In this document: piece by piece, positions 25,622 to 34,085 of the stretch
Numbering within the stretch: the stretch's first letter is position 1
Layout: each line of letters starts with the position of its first letter
Source of the DNA: VAZQ01 sp036557665
Lineage (GTDB): Bacteria; Pseudomonadota; Alphaproteobacteria; Rhizobiales; Xanthobacteraceae
Length of the DNA stretch: 64,000 nucleotides
Reading direction: 5' to 3'
NCBI GenBank assembly: GCA_036557665.1
Contig: DATBHG010000057.1
Coordinates: 22,832-86,831 of the forward strand
Translations under genes and position numbers: made by a program
The notes under the pieces: generated by a model
What the model saw: only the letters and a program-made list of their open reading frames with translations
The model's database searches: none
What the model was told of the DNA's origin: nothing

Positions 25622-25996
25622 ATGCACCGATCGTGGCTGTCCGGGATTGTTGCAGCGAGCGTCACCCTCATCTGTATTACACCGGCTGCCGGCCAGCAGG
25701 CATGCAGGCCGACCCTGGCTTTCACGCAGGTTCAGCTTTCACCAATGCGACCGCCGGACCTGGAACGACAATGGACCGCTGTCGTATCAGTCGATGCATC
25801 CCGCTGCGCGGCGAGCTCCACAGGCACGTTCCAGATCGGTTTCTCACGTCTCAAGGAAATGGGCGCGGATCTCGACTTTCGCCAGCAATTCACCTGGCGT
25901 CCGCCGTCCGTGAACGTCCACGTCGATTTTGCCCCGGACGAAGCCGTGGAACGGTATTGGATCGAGAATATTTCCTCATGTCCTTGCGCCCGTTGA
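25622..25996 (+). CDS. Small secreted protein, unknown
   Basis: The 124-residue protein has a signal peptide (MHRSWLSGIVAASVTLICI, cleavage after AAGQQ). The mature part has an early Cys (ACRPTLAF) and later Cys pairs (SRCAASS, SSCPCAR), so disulfides in the periplasm are likely. Family not recognised. ATG 25622 follows GAGAGGGCG; an in-frame ATG at 25568 with AGGGTGAAACAGCC is an alternative that adds 18 residues. The composition looks like a genuine periplasmic protein. Confidence 0.6.
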   Translation: MHRSWLSGIVAASVTLICITPAAGQQACRPTLAFTQVQLSPMRPPDLERQWTAVVSVDASRCAASSTGTFQIGFSRLKEMGADLDFRQQFTWRPPSVNVHVDFAPDEAVERYWIENISSCPCAR

Positions 25997-26142
25997 GCGA
26001 CGAGCGGCGACCTGGTGCGGCAGTCGCCGTCGCAGCGCCCCTCCGGCGTGACTCGTTAGGCGCGTTCCGCTTCTCCCATCTGGGGGCAGAAGGAGTCCGA
26101 CCACGCTTGGGGAACACTGTGCAAAACTCCGGTCGTCGCTTC

Positions 26143-26222
26143 GTAGGGGCGAGGCATGCCTCGCCCTGTTGCCGCGTGGCAGGCGGATACGAATAGAGGG
26201 CGACCCGGTGGGTCGCCCCTAC
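26143..26222. repeat. 80-bp composite palindromic repeat (family A)
   Basis: Two palindromes, GGGCGAGGCATGCCTCGCCC and GGGCGACCCGGTGGGTCGCCC, are joined by about 31 bp, and the whole has inverted ends (GTAGGGGCGA and TCGCCCCTAC). An inverted copy is at 54226-54298. The 290-bp gap 25997-26286 holds nothing else recognised. Confidence 0.85.
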
Positions 26223-26286
26223 GAAATTCGGATCAATTTCACCGGGACGCGTCATAGGTCATGCGCCTGCCGGCCCGGCCAGGGCG

Positions 26287-27312
26287 CTATGGCGCAGCTT
26301 CAGCGCGAAGGCCTGGCATCACCTTCGCGGCGAACAGCTCGATCGAGAGCAGCATCTCTTCGAGACTCAGATCGCCGAAGCAAAACTGCCCGACGATGTA
26401 GTTGGCCGCGCATTGCCTGATCTGTGCGGCAAGAAAGGCACGAACGGTATCAGGAGAGCCTGCGATCGCCTGCCCCTGCCTGATCAGCGCGTCGAAGCTC
26501 TCGGTCAGCAACGGCGACTCCGGCAATGTGCCGTGCATCTCGAACAGATAGCTGAAGCTTGATCGCCAGCGCAGATAGGCGCGGCGCGCAACCGCCAGCG
26601 CATCGGAATCCGTTTCCGCAACCACGATGAATCGCACCATGCCGGCCTTGGGAAGTGCCGCCGGGCCCTGGGATGCGCGCCAGACCTCGCGATAATGGGC
26701 AATGATCGAGCGCGTCCTCTCCGGCATGTCGTTGGTGACGATGTTGAGGCCGCGGCGGGCTGCGCGTTCGGCGCTCTCCGGCGAATGCGCCCCGTACCAC
26801 AGCGGCGGGTGGGGCTCCTGCAGCGGCTTGAGCTCCATGGGCACGTTCTCGAACCGATCGTAGCGCCCCTTCCAGGTCAGCCGGCTCACGGCAAAGGCCT
26901 TGAGGATCAGCTCGAGTCGCTCCGCATAGATCTGCTGGCGCTCCTCGGCATTTCCTCCATAAAACGAAATCTCATAGGGCACGGAGCCGCGGCCAAAACC
27001 GATTTCCAGCCTCCCGCCGCTCATGTGATCGAGCATGCAGATTTCCTCGAGCACCCGCAGCGGGTGGTGCGCCGGCAGTGCATAGACGAAGGTGCCGAAG
27101 CGCAGGCGGGTGGTGCGCTGCCCGATGGCTGAGAGGAACACGCTCGGCGATGGAGCCATGCCGAGCGGCGTGAAATGATGCTCGGCCACATGGTAGGCGT
27201 AGAAACCGAAGCGGTCGAAGGCCTCGATCACCCGCAGGCGCTGCTCGTAATACTCGCGCAAGGGCAGATCGTTGCGGTCGAGGTGATCGAACACGCCGAA
27301 TTCCACACTCAT
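26287..27312 (-). CDS. LLM-class flavin-dependent oxidoreductase
   Basis: The 341-residue bacterial-luciferase-like monooxygenase starts MSVEFGVFDHLDR and carries HVAEHHFTPLGMAPSP, GGRLEIGFGRGSVPYEISFYG and the ELKPLQEPHPPLWYGAHSPES block. These are typical of reduced-flavin-dependent (F420 or FMNH2) hydroxylases. ATG at 27310-27312 is the family start. It is transcribed divergently from the ABC binding protein 137 bp away and belongs functionally with the 27-35 kb catabolic operon, which carries a second LLM gene. The substrate is unknown. Confidence 0.9.
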   Translation of the reverse strand: MSVEFGVFDHLDRNDLPLREYYEQRLRVIEAFDRFGFYAYHVAEHHFTPLGMAPSPSVFLSAIGQRTTRLRFGTFVYALPAHHPLRVLEEICMLDHMSGGRLEIGFGRGSVPYEISFYGGNAEERQQIYAERLELILKAFAVSRLTWKGRYDRFENVPMELKPLQEPHPPLWYGAHSPESAERAARRGLNIVTNDMPERTRSIIAHYREVWRASQGPAALPKAGMVRFIVVAETDSDALAVARRAYLRWRSSFSYLFEMHGTLPESPLLTESFDALIRQGQAIAGSPDTVRAFLAAQIRQCAANYIVGQFCFGDLSLEEMLLSIELFAAKVMPGLRAEAAP

Positions 27313-27449
27313 TGCCGCACCATCCTCGGTCCGCGCTTTCGTTGCCCGGTCAGCTCGTTCATCGCCAGCGCCTCTAGCGATCCACGTCTGGTCCCGCCTA
27401 GTATGATGGCGGGCACCTGCCGTGTCATGGCAGCCCAGGGAGGCCGCGA

Positions 27450-28667
27450 ATGAAAAAATCAGGATCGCTTGCTCCTCGCCTGTCGCGCCGTGCATTCATG
27501 CGGCAGGGGACCGGCGCGGGCGCCGCGCTCGCGGCGGGCCTCGCGGCGCCGGGCGTTCTCGCCCAGACCCGCGCGCCTATCCGGCTCGGGCATCTCAACT
27601 CGTTTACCGGGGGAATCGCCTACGCCGCCGCCGCCAGCTTCAACGCGATGGAGCTTTATTTCGACAGCATCGGCTGGACCATTGCCGGCCGCAAGATCCA
27701 GATCATCAAGGAGGACGATCAGTTCAACCCGCAGATTGGCCTGCAGAAAGCCAAGAAGCTGATCGAGAGCGACAGGGTCGACCTCATCCTCGGCGTTCAG
27801 GCGAGCAACGTGGCGCTGGCGCTCCTCAACTACATGAAGCAGCAGAAGGCCTTCTACATCGTTTCCGGTGCCGGCACCGATGCCATTACCTGGGACCGCT
27901 ATCCGTATCTGTTCCGCACTTCGATCTCGACCTACCAGCTCTCGACGCCGATGGCGGATTACGTCTACGACCACCTCGGCAAGGAGGTCGTGACCACTGC
28001 GTCCGATTACGCCGGAGGTCGCGACGTCGTCGCCCAGTTCAAAGGCCCGTATCTCAAGCGCGGCGGCAAGGTGCTCAAGGAAATCTGGCCGCCGCTCGGC
28101 ACTCAGGATTTCAGCCCTTATCTCACCGACATCAAGTCGATCAATCCGCCGGTCACTTACGACTTCATGCCCGGCGCGGACGCGGTGCGTTTCATCCAGC
28201 AATATTCCGAGCTCGGATTGAAGGAAAAGATGCCGCTGACCGGTTTCACCATCATCGACTCGCAGACCATCAGCGCGCTCGGCAAGGCCGCCATCGGCGT
28301 GATCTCCGCGCTCACCTATGTCGACACCCTGGACAATCCGGAAAGCAAAAAGTTCGCGGCAGATTACCGGAGCAGATACAACGCCTCGCCGGACCTGTTC
28401 GCCGACTACGGTTATGTCGCGGCGCGCGCGCTCAGCGAGGCGTTGAAGGCGGTGGACGGCGACGCCGCGAGCAAGGACAAGCTGGCCGAGGCGATGAGCA
28501 AGGTGAGCTTCAACGCGCCGCGCGGCCCGTTCCGCATGGATCCGGCGACCCATAATCCGATCCAGGACATCTACATTTGTCAGGTGATCGAGAGCGGCAG
28601 CAAGATCACGACCAGGATCATCTCCACGGCCAAGGATGTGACCGACCCCGGCAAGAAGATTTACTGA
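27450..28667 (+). CDS. Branched-chain amino acid-type ABC transporter substrate-binding protein
   Basis: The 405-residue type-1 periplasmic binding protein (LivJ/UrtA-like) has a Tat signal peptide (LSRRAFMRQG, cleavage after VLAQ) and family blocks IRLGHLNSFTGG, QFNPQIGLQKAKKLIES and DLILGVQASNVALALLNY. ATG follows GGAGGCCGCGA. It is the first gene of the operon binding protein - fused permease - two ATPases - hydrolase - LLM. Receptors of this type bind amino acids but also aromatic acids and amides; the ligand is unknown here. Confidence 0.93.
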   Translation: MKKSGSLAPRLSRRAFMRQGTGAGAALAAGLAAPGVLAQTRAPIRLGHLNSFTGGIAYAAAASFNAMELYFDSIGWTIAGRKIQIIKEDDQFNPQIGLQKAKKLIESDRVDLILGVQASNVALALLNYMKQQKAFYIVSGAGTDAITWDRYPYLFRTSISTYQLSTPMADYVYDHLGKEVVTTASDYAGGRDVVAQFKGPYLKRGGKVLKEIWPPLGTQDFSPYLTDIKSINPPVTYDFMPGADAVRFIQQYSELGLKEKMPLTGFTIIDSQTISALGKAAIGVISALTYVDTLDNPESKKFAADYRSRYNASPDLFADYGYVAARALSEALKAVDGDAASKDKLAEAMSKVSFNAPRGPFRMDPATHNPIQDIYICQVIESGSKITTRIISTAKDVTDPGKKIY

Positions 28668-28691
28668 CTCTCAGCCTGGGCCGAGCGCCGC

Positions 28692-30533
28692 ATGGAGCTG
28701 CTTGTTGCCCAGCTTCTCAATGGGCTGGTCTACGGCGTCCTCCTGTTCCTCATGGCCGCGGGGCTCTCGCTGGTCTTCGGGCTGATGAACGTGGTCAGCC
28801 TCGCGCACGGCTCCTTCTTCATGCTGGGCGCCTTCCTCGGCTTCTCGATCGTCCAGCTCACCGGCAGCTTCTGGCTCGCGATGCTGCTCGCACCCGTGCC
28901 CGTCGTCGTGCTCGGCGTGGCGATGGAGCTTCTGTTCCTGCGTCCGCTCTATAGCCGCGGCCACATGGACCAGGTGCTGCTCACCTTCGGGTTCACCTTC
29001 GTGCTCTACGATCTGGTGCAGACACTTTGGGGCCGGGTCGTGCTGCGCCTGCAGGCGCCGGAGGCGCTGCAAGGCACTGTCCAGATCGGCCTCGGCGTGT
29101 TCTCCGCCTACCGTCTGTTCCTGATCGCCCTGGGATTGGCCACAGCGCTGTTGCTGTGGCTTGTCCTCGAGCGCAGCCGCATCGGCGCCATGGTCCGCGC
29201 CGGCGTCGACAATGCGGCGATGGCCGCGGGCCTCGGCGGCAACATCCCGGCCTTGTTCACCGGCATTTTCGGATTTGGCGTGGCTCTCGCGGCGCTGGGC
29301 GGCGTCGCCGCGGGCCCCGTGCTGGGCCTCTACCCCGGCATGGACACCGAAATCCTGATCCCGGCCTTCATCGTCATCGTCATCGGCGGGATGGGCAGTC
29401 TGCGTGGCGCGTTCGCCGGCAGTCTCGTGATCGGCATCGCCGACACTTTCGGCAAGGCCTATTTCCAGAGCATCGCGCAGTTTCTGATCTATCTGGCAAT
29501 GGTCGTCGTGCTGCTGGTTCGGCCGCAAGGCCTGTTCGGCATCAAATATTCCGACGTTACGGTTGCGCCCGCCGTAACCACGACCAGCATGCCGGCCACG
29601 GTGCGCACGCGCGCTGCGGCTCTGATCGCGCTGATCGCTCTCGTCGCGCTGCCGTTTGCGCTCGGCGACTACGCACGCGCGCTCATCTCCGAGATCTTCA
29701 TCTTCGCCATATTTGCAATGAGCCTCGATCTTCTGCTCGGCTTCACCGGGCTGATGTCCCTCGGCCATGCCGGCTTTTTCGGCCTGGGTGCATATTCGGT
29801 TGCCGTGCTCGGGGCGCAGATCGGCCTCAACGCCTGGCTCGGGCTGCTCGCCGGCATCGCCATCGCGGGAGCCGGCGCGGCACTGATTGGATTTTTCTGC
29901 GTGCGCACCGGGGGCATCCCGTTTCTGATGCTCACGCTCGCCTTCTCGCAGCTTTTGTTCTCGGTGGCGCTCAAATGGCGCGACGTCACCGGCGGGTCGG
30001 ACGGCCTGGCCATCGCCGACAAGCCGAGCTTCCTCGGCCTCGATCTGTCGAGCTCGCTGCCGATGTATTTCATGACGCTCGCGTTCCTCGTGCTCGCTTA
30101 TTGGGGCTTGCGGCGGCTGCTCAATGCGCCGCTCGGCCATGCTTTTGTCGGCATCCGCGAGAACGAGACCCGGATGCAGGCGATCGGTTATGCAACCCGT
30201 GCCTACAAGCTCCTTTCTTTTACCATCGCCGGAGCCGTCGCGGGGCTCGCCGGCGGGATTTATGCAATCTTCAACGGCTTCATCTCCTCCGACGCCCTCT
30301 ACTGGACCGCATCCGGCGATATCCTGATCATGACCATGCTCGGTGGCGCCGGCACGTTGATCGGACCGGCGCTCGGCGCCGCCGCCTTCCTGCTGATGAA
30401 GAACGTCGTGAGCTCCTACAGCGAGCACTGGCTCGCCATCATCGGCCTCACCTTCGTCCTCTGTGTGATGTTCTTTCCCGGCGGCCTGTGGGGCATGCTG
30501 CAACGACTGCGACGGACGCCGGCTGGGCCATGA
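28692..30533 (+). CDS. Fused LivH-LivM branched-chain-type ABC permease
   Basis: One 613-residue frame contains both permeases: a LivH-like half (residues 1 to about 290, GLVYGVLLFLMAAGLSLVFG) and a LivM-like half (about 300-613, DLLLGFTGLMSLGHAGFFGLG and YRTRAYK-type coupling sequence near NETRMQAIGYATRAYK). Roughly 16-18 helices are expected. The two permeases are usually separate genes, though fusions are known. Its TGA overlaps the ATG of the LivG-like ATPase. It forms the membrane channel of the importer. Confidence 0.92.
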   Translation: MELLVAQLLNGLVYGVLLFLMAAGLSLVFGLMNVVSLAHGSFFMLGAFLGFSIVQLTGSFWLAMLLAPVPVVVLGVAMELLFLRPLYSRGHMDQVLLTFGFTFVLYDLVQTLWGRVVLRLQAPEALQGTVQIGLGVFSAYRLFLIALGLATALLLWLVLERSRIGAMVRAGVDNAAMAAGLGGNIPALFTGIFGFGVALAALGGVAAGPVLGLYPGMDTEILIPAFIVIVIGGMGSLRGAFAGSLVIGIADTFGKAYFQSIAQFLIYLAMVVVLLVRPQGLFGIKYSDVTVAPAVTTTSMPATVRTRAAALIALIALVALPFALGDYARALISEIFIFAIFAMSLDLLLGFTGLMSLGHAGFFGLGAYSVAVLGAQIGLNAWLGLLAGIAIAGAGAALIGFFCVRTGGIPFLMLTLAFSQLLFSVALKWRDVTGGSDGLAIADKPSFLGLDLSSSLPMYFMTLAFLVLAYWGLRRLLNAPLGHAFVGIRENETRMQAIGYATRAYKLLSFTIAGAVAGLAGGIYAIFNGFISSDALYWTASGDILIMTMLGGAGTLIGPALGAAAFLLMKNVVSSYSEHWLAIIGLTFVLCVMFFPGGLWGMLQRLRRTPAGP

Positions 30534-31273
30534 ATGTCCTTCGCATCGAGCATCTGTACAAGGCGTTCGGCAGCCTGGTCGTCACTGACGATTTCAATCT
30601 CGCCCTGGCCGGCGGCGAGCGCCATGTGATCATCGGACCCAACGGCGCGGGCAAGACCAGCCTGATCAACCAGATCGGCGGTCAGCTGCGCCCCGGCTCC
30701 GGCCGTATCTTTGTGAAAGATCGCGAGGTCACCGGCTCCTCGCCCAATCAGATCAGCCGCATGGGGGTGGCGCGCACGTTCCAGCGCAACAACGTGTTCC
30801 AGAACCTCAGCGTGATCGAGAATTTGCGCCTTGCGCTCGAGGTACGAGTTGGCAACCCGCTCGATTTTTTCAGTGCCGTGGGCTGCAATGCAAGCCTGCT
30901 GACGCGCGCGGCAGAGTTGATGGCGCAGGTGCATCTCGAAGGAGACGGCACGCGAATCGCGCGCAACCTGTCCTACGGCGAGCAACGGCAGCTTGAAATC
31001 GCCATCGCGCTCGCCGGCGAGCCCGAGTTGCTGCTGCTCGATGAGCCTACCTCCGGCATGTCGCCGGCCGAGACGGCGCGGATGATCGGCCTCATCGGCT
31101 CGCTTCCGCGCACGCTTACCGTCCTGATGATCGAGCACGACATGCAGGTGGTGTTCTCCGTCGCCGATCGCATCACCGTGCTCTATTACGGGCAGCTCCT
31201 GGCGAGCGGCACGCCCGCGGAGATCCGGGCGAATGCGCGCGTGCGCGAGGTCTATCTCGGCATGGTGCACTGA
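30530..31273 (+). CDS. livG: LivG-type ABC ATPase
   Basis: The 247-residue ATPase has Walker A GPNGAGKTS (residues 36-44), a modified signature LSYGEQRQ, Walker B LLLLDEPTSG and the H-loop MIEHDMQVVF. The ATG overlaps the permease stop (ATGA), and its own stop overlaps the next ATG, so the three genes are translationally coupled. It powers the importer with LivF. The gene symbol reflects family assignment only. Confidence 0.93.
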   Translation: MNVLRIEHLYKAFGSLVVTDDFNLALAGGERHVIIGPNGAGKTSLINQIGGQLRPGSGRIFVKDREVTGSSPNQISRMGVARTFQRNNVFQNLSVIENLRLALEVRVGNPLDFFSAVGCNASLLTRAAELMAQVHLEGDGTRIARNLSYGEQRQLEIAIALAGEPELLLLDEPTSGMSPAETARMIGLIGSLPRTLTVLMIEHDMQVVFSVADRITVLYYGQLLASGTPAEIRANARVREVYLGMVH

Positions 31274-31968
31274 TGCTCGAGCTGGAGAACGTCAACGCCT
31301 ATTACGGCGACAGCCACATCCTGCACGGGGTATCGCTCGCGGTGCGGGACGGCGAGGTGGTCTGCCTGTTGGGGCGCAACGGCGCGGGCAAGACCACGAC
31401 CATCCTGACCGTGATGGGCTACCTGCACCCGCGGCCCGGCTGCATCCGCTACAACGGTCGCGACATCGCCGCCCTGCCGCCGCACGCCGTCGCGCGGCTC
31501 GGCTTCGGCCTCGTGCCGCAGGAGCGCGGCATCTTCCCGAGCCTCACCGTGGGCGAGAACCTGACAACCTTCGCCCGCGGCGGCAGCAGCAGCTACTGGA
31601 CCTTGCCGCGGATATTCGAGCTGTTCCCGCAGCTGCAGGCCCGCGAGCGCAACCTGGGCTTTCAGCTCTCCGGCGGCGAGCAGCAGATGCTGTCGATCGC
31701 GCGCGCGTTGATGCTCAACCCTACCGTCCTTCTTCTCGACGAGCCCTCCGAGGGGCTGGCGCCGATGATCGTGGCGGAGATCGTCAGGGTGCTCGCGCGA
31801 CTGAAACAGGAGGGGCTGGCCATTCTCCTGGTCGAGCAGAACCTGCCGACCGCCTTGACCGTCGGCGATCGCCACCATGTCCTGAACAAGGGCGAGATCT
31901 GCTTCACCGGCTCCTCGGCGGAGCTGGAGCGTGATGAGGTCGTGCTGCGCACCTATCTCAGCTTGTAG
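31273..31968 (+). CDS. livF: LivF-type ABC ATPase
   Basis: The 231-residue ATPase has Walker A GRNGAGKTT (residues 34-42), signature LSGGEQQM, Walker B VLLLDEPSEG and the H-loop LLVEQNLPTA. Both LivG and LivF are present, as in complete branched-chain-type importers. Coupled to LivG by a one-base overlap of stop and start. Confidence 0.93.
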   Translation: MLELENVNAYYGDSHILHGVSLAVRDGEVVCLLGRNGAGKTTTILTVMGYLHPRPGCIRYNGRDIAALPPHAVARLGFGLVPQERGIFPSLTVGENLTTFARGGSSSYWTLPRIFELFPQLQARERNLGFQLSGGEQQMLSIARALMLNPTVLLLDEPSEGLAPMIVAEIVRVLARLKQEGLAILLVEQNLPTALTVGDRHHVLNKGEICFTGSSAELERDEVVLRTYLSL

Positions 31969-32064
31969 GTGCTTCCATGCCATGGACGGCGTTCCCTCAA
32001 TCGCTTGTGTATGTCACCTTCGTGTCATGAGGGCGTGCCGCATCGGGTTCCGGGGAGTACGCGC

Positions 32065-32838
32065 GTGCCGGCTACAAAATTGAAGCTCGCCGACGTCGAG
32101 ATCGAGCTGTTCGAGGCCGGTCGAGGACGCCCGCTCCTGTTCCTGCACGGCGGCAGCGGCTTTTCCCCGGAGCAGCCCTTCGTTCCTCTCCTGTCGAAGA
32201 GCCGTCGCCTGATAGTGCCGTCGCATCCGGGGTTCGGGAGCTCGGGCCTGCCGGACTGGCTCGACAGCATCGACGACATTGCGCATCTCTATCTTGAATT
32301 GCTGGACAAGGTTGCAGGCGACGCCATCGACCTCGTCGGCTGCTCGATTGGCGGCTGGATTGCCGCCGAGATGGCGACCAAGGTGCCGCAACGCATTCGC
32401 CGCCTGATCATGGTCGGCCCGGTCGGGATCAAGGTCGGGCCTGCCGACAAGCTCGACATTCCCGATATCTTCGCCATGCCGCAGGCCGACGCTCAGAAAC
32501 TGATCTTTCACGACCCCGCCAGGATGGCGCCCGACCCGGCCAAGATGTCGGACGAGCAATTGGCTGCCATGTTTCGCGCCCGCGAGACGCTGGCGCTGCT
32601 GGTGTGGGAGCCGTGGATGCACAATCCAAAGCTCAAGCACCGCCTGCACCGGGCCGCGATGCCGGCCCTGTTCATCCGCGGCGAGAGCGACGGGCTCGTT
32701 TCCGCGGATTATCTCGACGCTTATGCGCGCCTCTTCCCCGACGCGAGAACGTCGAGCATCCCCGCCGCGGGTCATGCGCCGCATCTGGAGCAGCCCGACG
32801 CCTTTGCGTCTGCGGCCCTCGACTTCCTCGGAGAGTGA
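32065..32838 (+). CDS. Alpha/beta hydrolase
   Basis: The 257-residue alpha/beta-hydrolase-fold enzyme resembles meta-cleavage-product hydrolases. It shows the oxyanion HGGSGF, the nucleophile elbow GCSIGGW (Ser about residue 93), the acid residue in IRGESDGLVS and the catalytic His in AAGHAPHLEQP. GTG at 32065 with GGGGAG about 8 nt upstream is chosen; the upstream extension to 31969 is not family-like. Its position in the ABC/LLM operon suggests it hydrolyses an ester or C-C bond produced by the monooxygenase. Confidence 0.87.
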   Translation: MPATKLKLADVEIELFEAGRGRPLLFLHGGSGFSPEQPFVPLLSKSRRLIVPSHPGFGSSGLPDWLDSIDDIAHLYLELLDKVAGDAIDLVGCSIGGWIAAEMATKVPQRIRRLIMVGPVGIKVGPADKLDIPDIFAMPQADAQKLIFHDPARMAPDPAKMSDEQLAAMFRARETLALLVWEPWMHNPKLKHRLHRAAMPALFIRGESDGLVSADYLDAYARLFPDARTSSIPAAGHAPHLEQPDAFASAALDFLGE

Positions 32839-32839
32839 C

Positions 32840-34036
32840 ATGAGAGCGTGGCATTTCAGCGAGAACGCCTATCCGTTCCTGCCGCCCGCCGAGGCCTATC
32901 CGTCCATCCGCGTGTCGTTGCCGAGCCGGCTCTACGATCCCATCAAGGGCGCCGCCCTCTATGACCGGTTCATCGACGAATGGCTGATCGCCGAGGACGA
33001 GGGCATCGAGATCATGCTCAACGAGCATCATCAGACCGCGACCTGCGTCGATCCCGCCGCCCCGCTCATGCTCGCCGCGTTGGCGCGCCTCTCCAGGAAG
33101 GCGCGCCTCCTCATTCTCGGCAATCCCATCGCCAACCGCCGCCAGCCCGTGCGCGTGGCCGAGGAGATGGCGATGGTGGATGTGCTCTCGCATGGCCGCC
33201 TCGAAGCCGGCTTCGTGCGCGGCGTGCCTTACGAGGTGCTGCCCGCCAACAGCAATCCGGTGCGCATGAACGAGCGCCATTGGGAGGCGCTCGACCTCAT
33301 CGTCAAATGCTGGACCCACCACGACGGCCCGTTCAGCCACGAGGGCCGGTTCTTTCATCACCGCGCCATCAATATCTGGCCGCGCCCGATCCAGCAGCCG
33401 CATCCGCCCATTTGGGTGAGCACGACCAGCCCCGGCGGCGCCGCCCGGGTCGGCGCGCACGGCTACATCCAGGCGACCTTCCTCACCGGCTTCGACCTCA
33501 CCAGGCGCATCTATGAAGCCTACCGGCGCGGCTGGCGCGAAGCCGGTCGCGGCCGCGATGTGCCGATCGACCGCCTCGCCTATGCGGCGCTGGTCTATGT
33601 CGGCGACAATGCAGCGCGGGCGCGGGCCGGCGCGGAAAAGCTTCTGTGGTACATCACCGCCAACAAGGTGCCGCCGCACTTCGCCAATCCGCCCGGCTAC
33701 GTGCCTGTCGCGATGAACATCGCGCTTACCCGCGGCGCGCACAACGTGGTCAGCCCCCATGGCACCAGGCAAAGCACCGTGGACGGTGCGATCGAGGCCG
33801 GTACCATGTTCGCCGGCACGCCGGACCAGGTGCTCCAGCAGCTCAAGAAACACTGGGATCATGTCGGCGGCTACGGGCAGCTCCTGATCATGGGTCAGGC
33901 CGGATTTCTCGACCATGACGACACCGTCCTCGGGATCCGCATGTTCGCTCGGGAAGTGTATCCGCGCCTCAAGGAGCTTTATCCCGATACCTTGATCTCC
34001 GGGCACGCAACGCCGGCCGACGCCGCCGCCGGCTGA
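32840..34036 (+). CDS. LLM-class flavin-dependent oxidoreductase (second)
   Basis: The 398-residue luciferase-like monooxygenase begins MRAWHFSENAYPFLPP and has NEHHQTATCVDPAAPLMLAA, the HGRLEAGFVRGVPYEV block and QQPHPPIWVSTTSPGG. It starts one base after the hydrolase stop, so it is in the same operon. It differs clearly from the LLM at 26287-27312, so two distinct hydroxylations, or a monooxygenase with a paralogous partner, are possible. Reduced flavin would come from a reductase encoded elsewhere. Confidence 0.9.
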   Translation: MRAWHFSENAYPFLPPAEAYPSIRVSLPSRLYDPIKGAALYDRFIDEWLIAEDEGIEIMLNEHHQTATCVDPAAPLMLAALARLSRKARLLILGNPIANRRQPVRVAEEMAMVDVLSHGRLEAGFVRGVPYEVLPANSNPVRMNERHWEALDLIVKCWTHHDGPFSHEGRFFHHRAINIWPRPIQQPHPPIWVSTTSPGGAARVGAHGYIQATFLTGFDLTRRIYEAYRRGWREAGRGRDVPIDRLAYAALVYVGDNAARARAGAEKLLWYITANKVPPHFANPPGYVPVAMNIALTRGAHNVVSPHGTRQSTVDGAIEAGTMFAGTPDQVLQQLKKHWDHVGGYGQLLIMGQAGFLDHDDTVLGIRMFAREVYPRLKELYPDTLISGHATPADAAAG

Positions 34037-34085
34037 ACATATTCTCCGCTTAGGCTGGACCGCTGTTATCGGCGCCAGCAGCAGC

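Noticed and set aside
28671..30503. 610-codon minus-strand frame opposite the fused permease
   Set aside because: It mirrors a GC-rich coding strand and is rich in His, Glu, Arg and Asp, a typical antisense shadow.
29027..31273. 748-codon frame joined to the LivG gene
   Set aside because: The first part is an alternate phase of the fused permease. The LivG ATPase starts at 30530.
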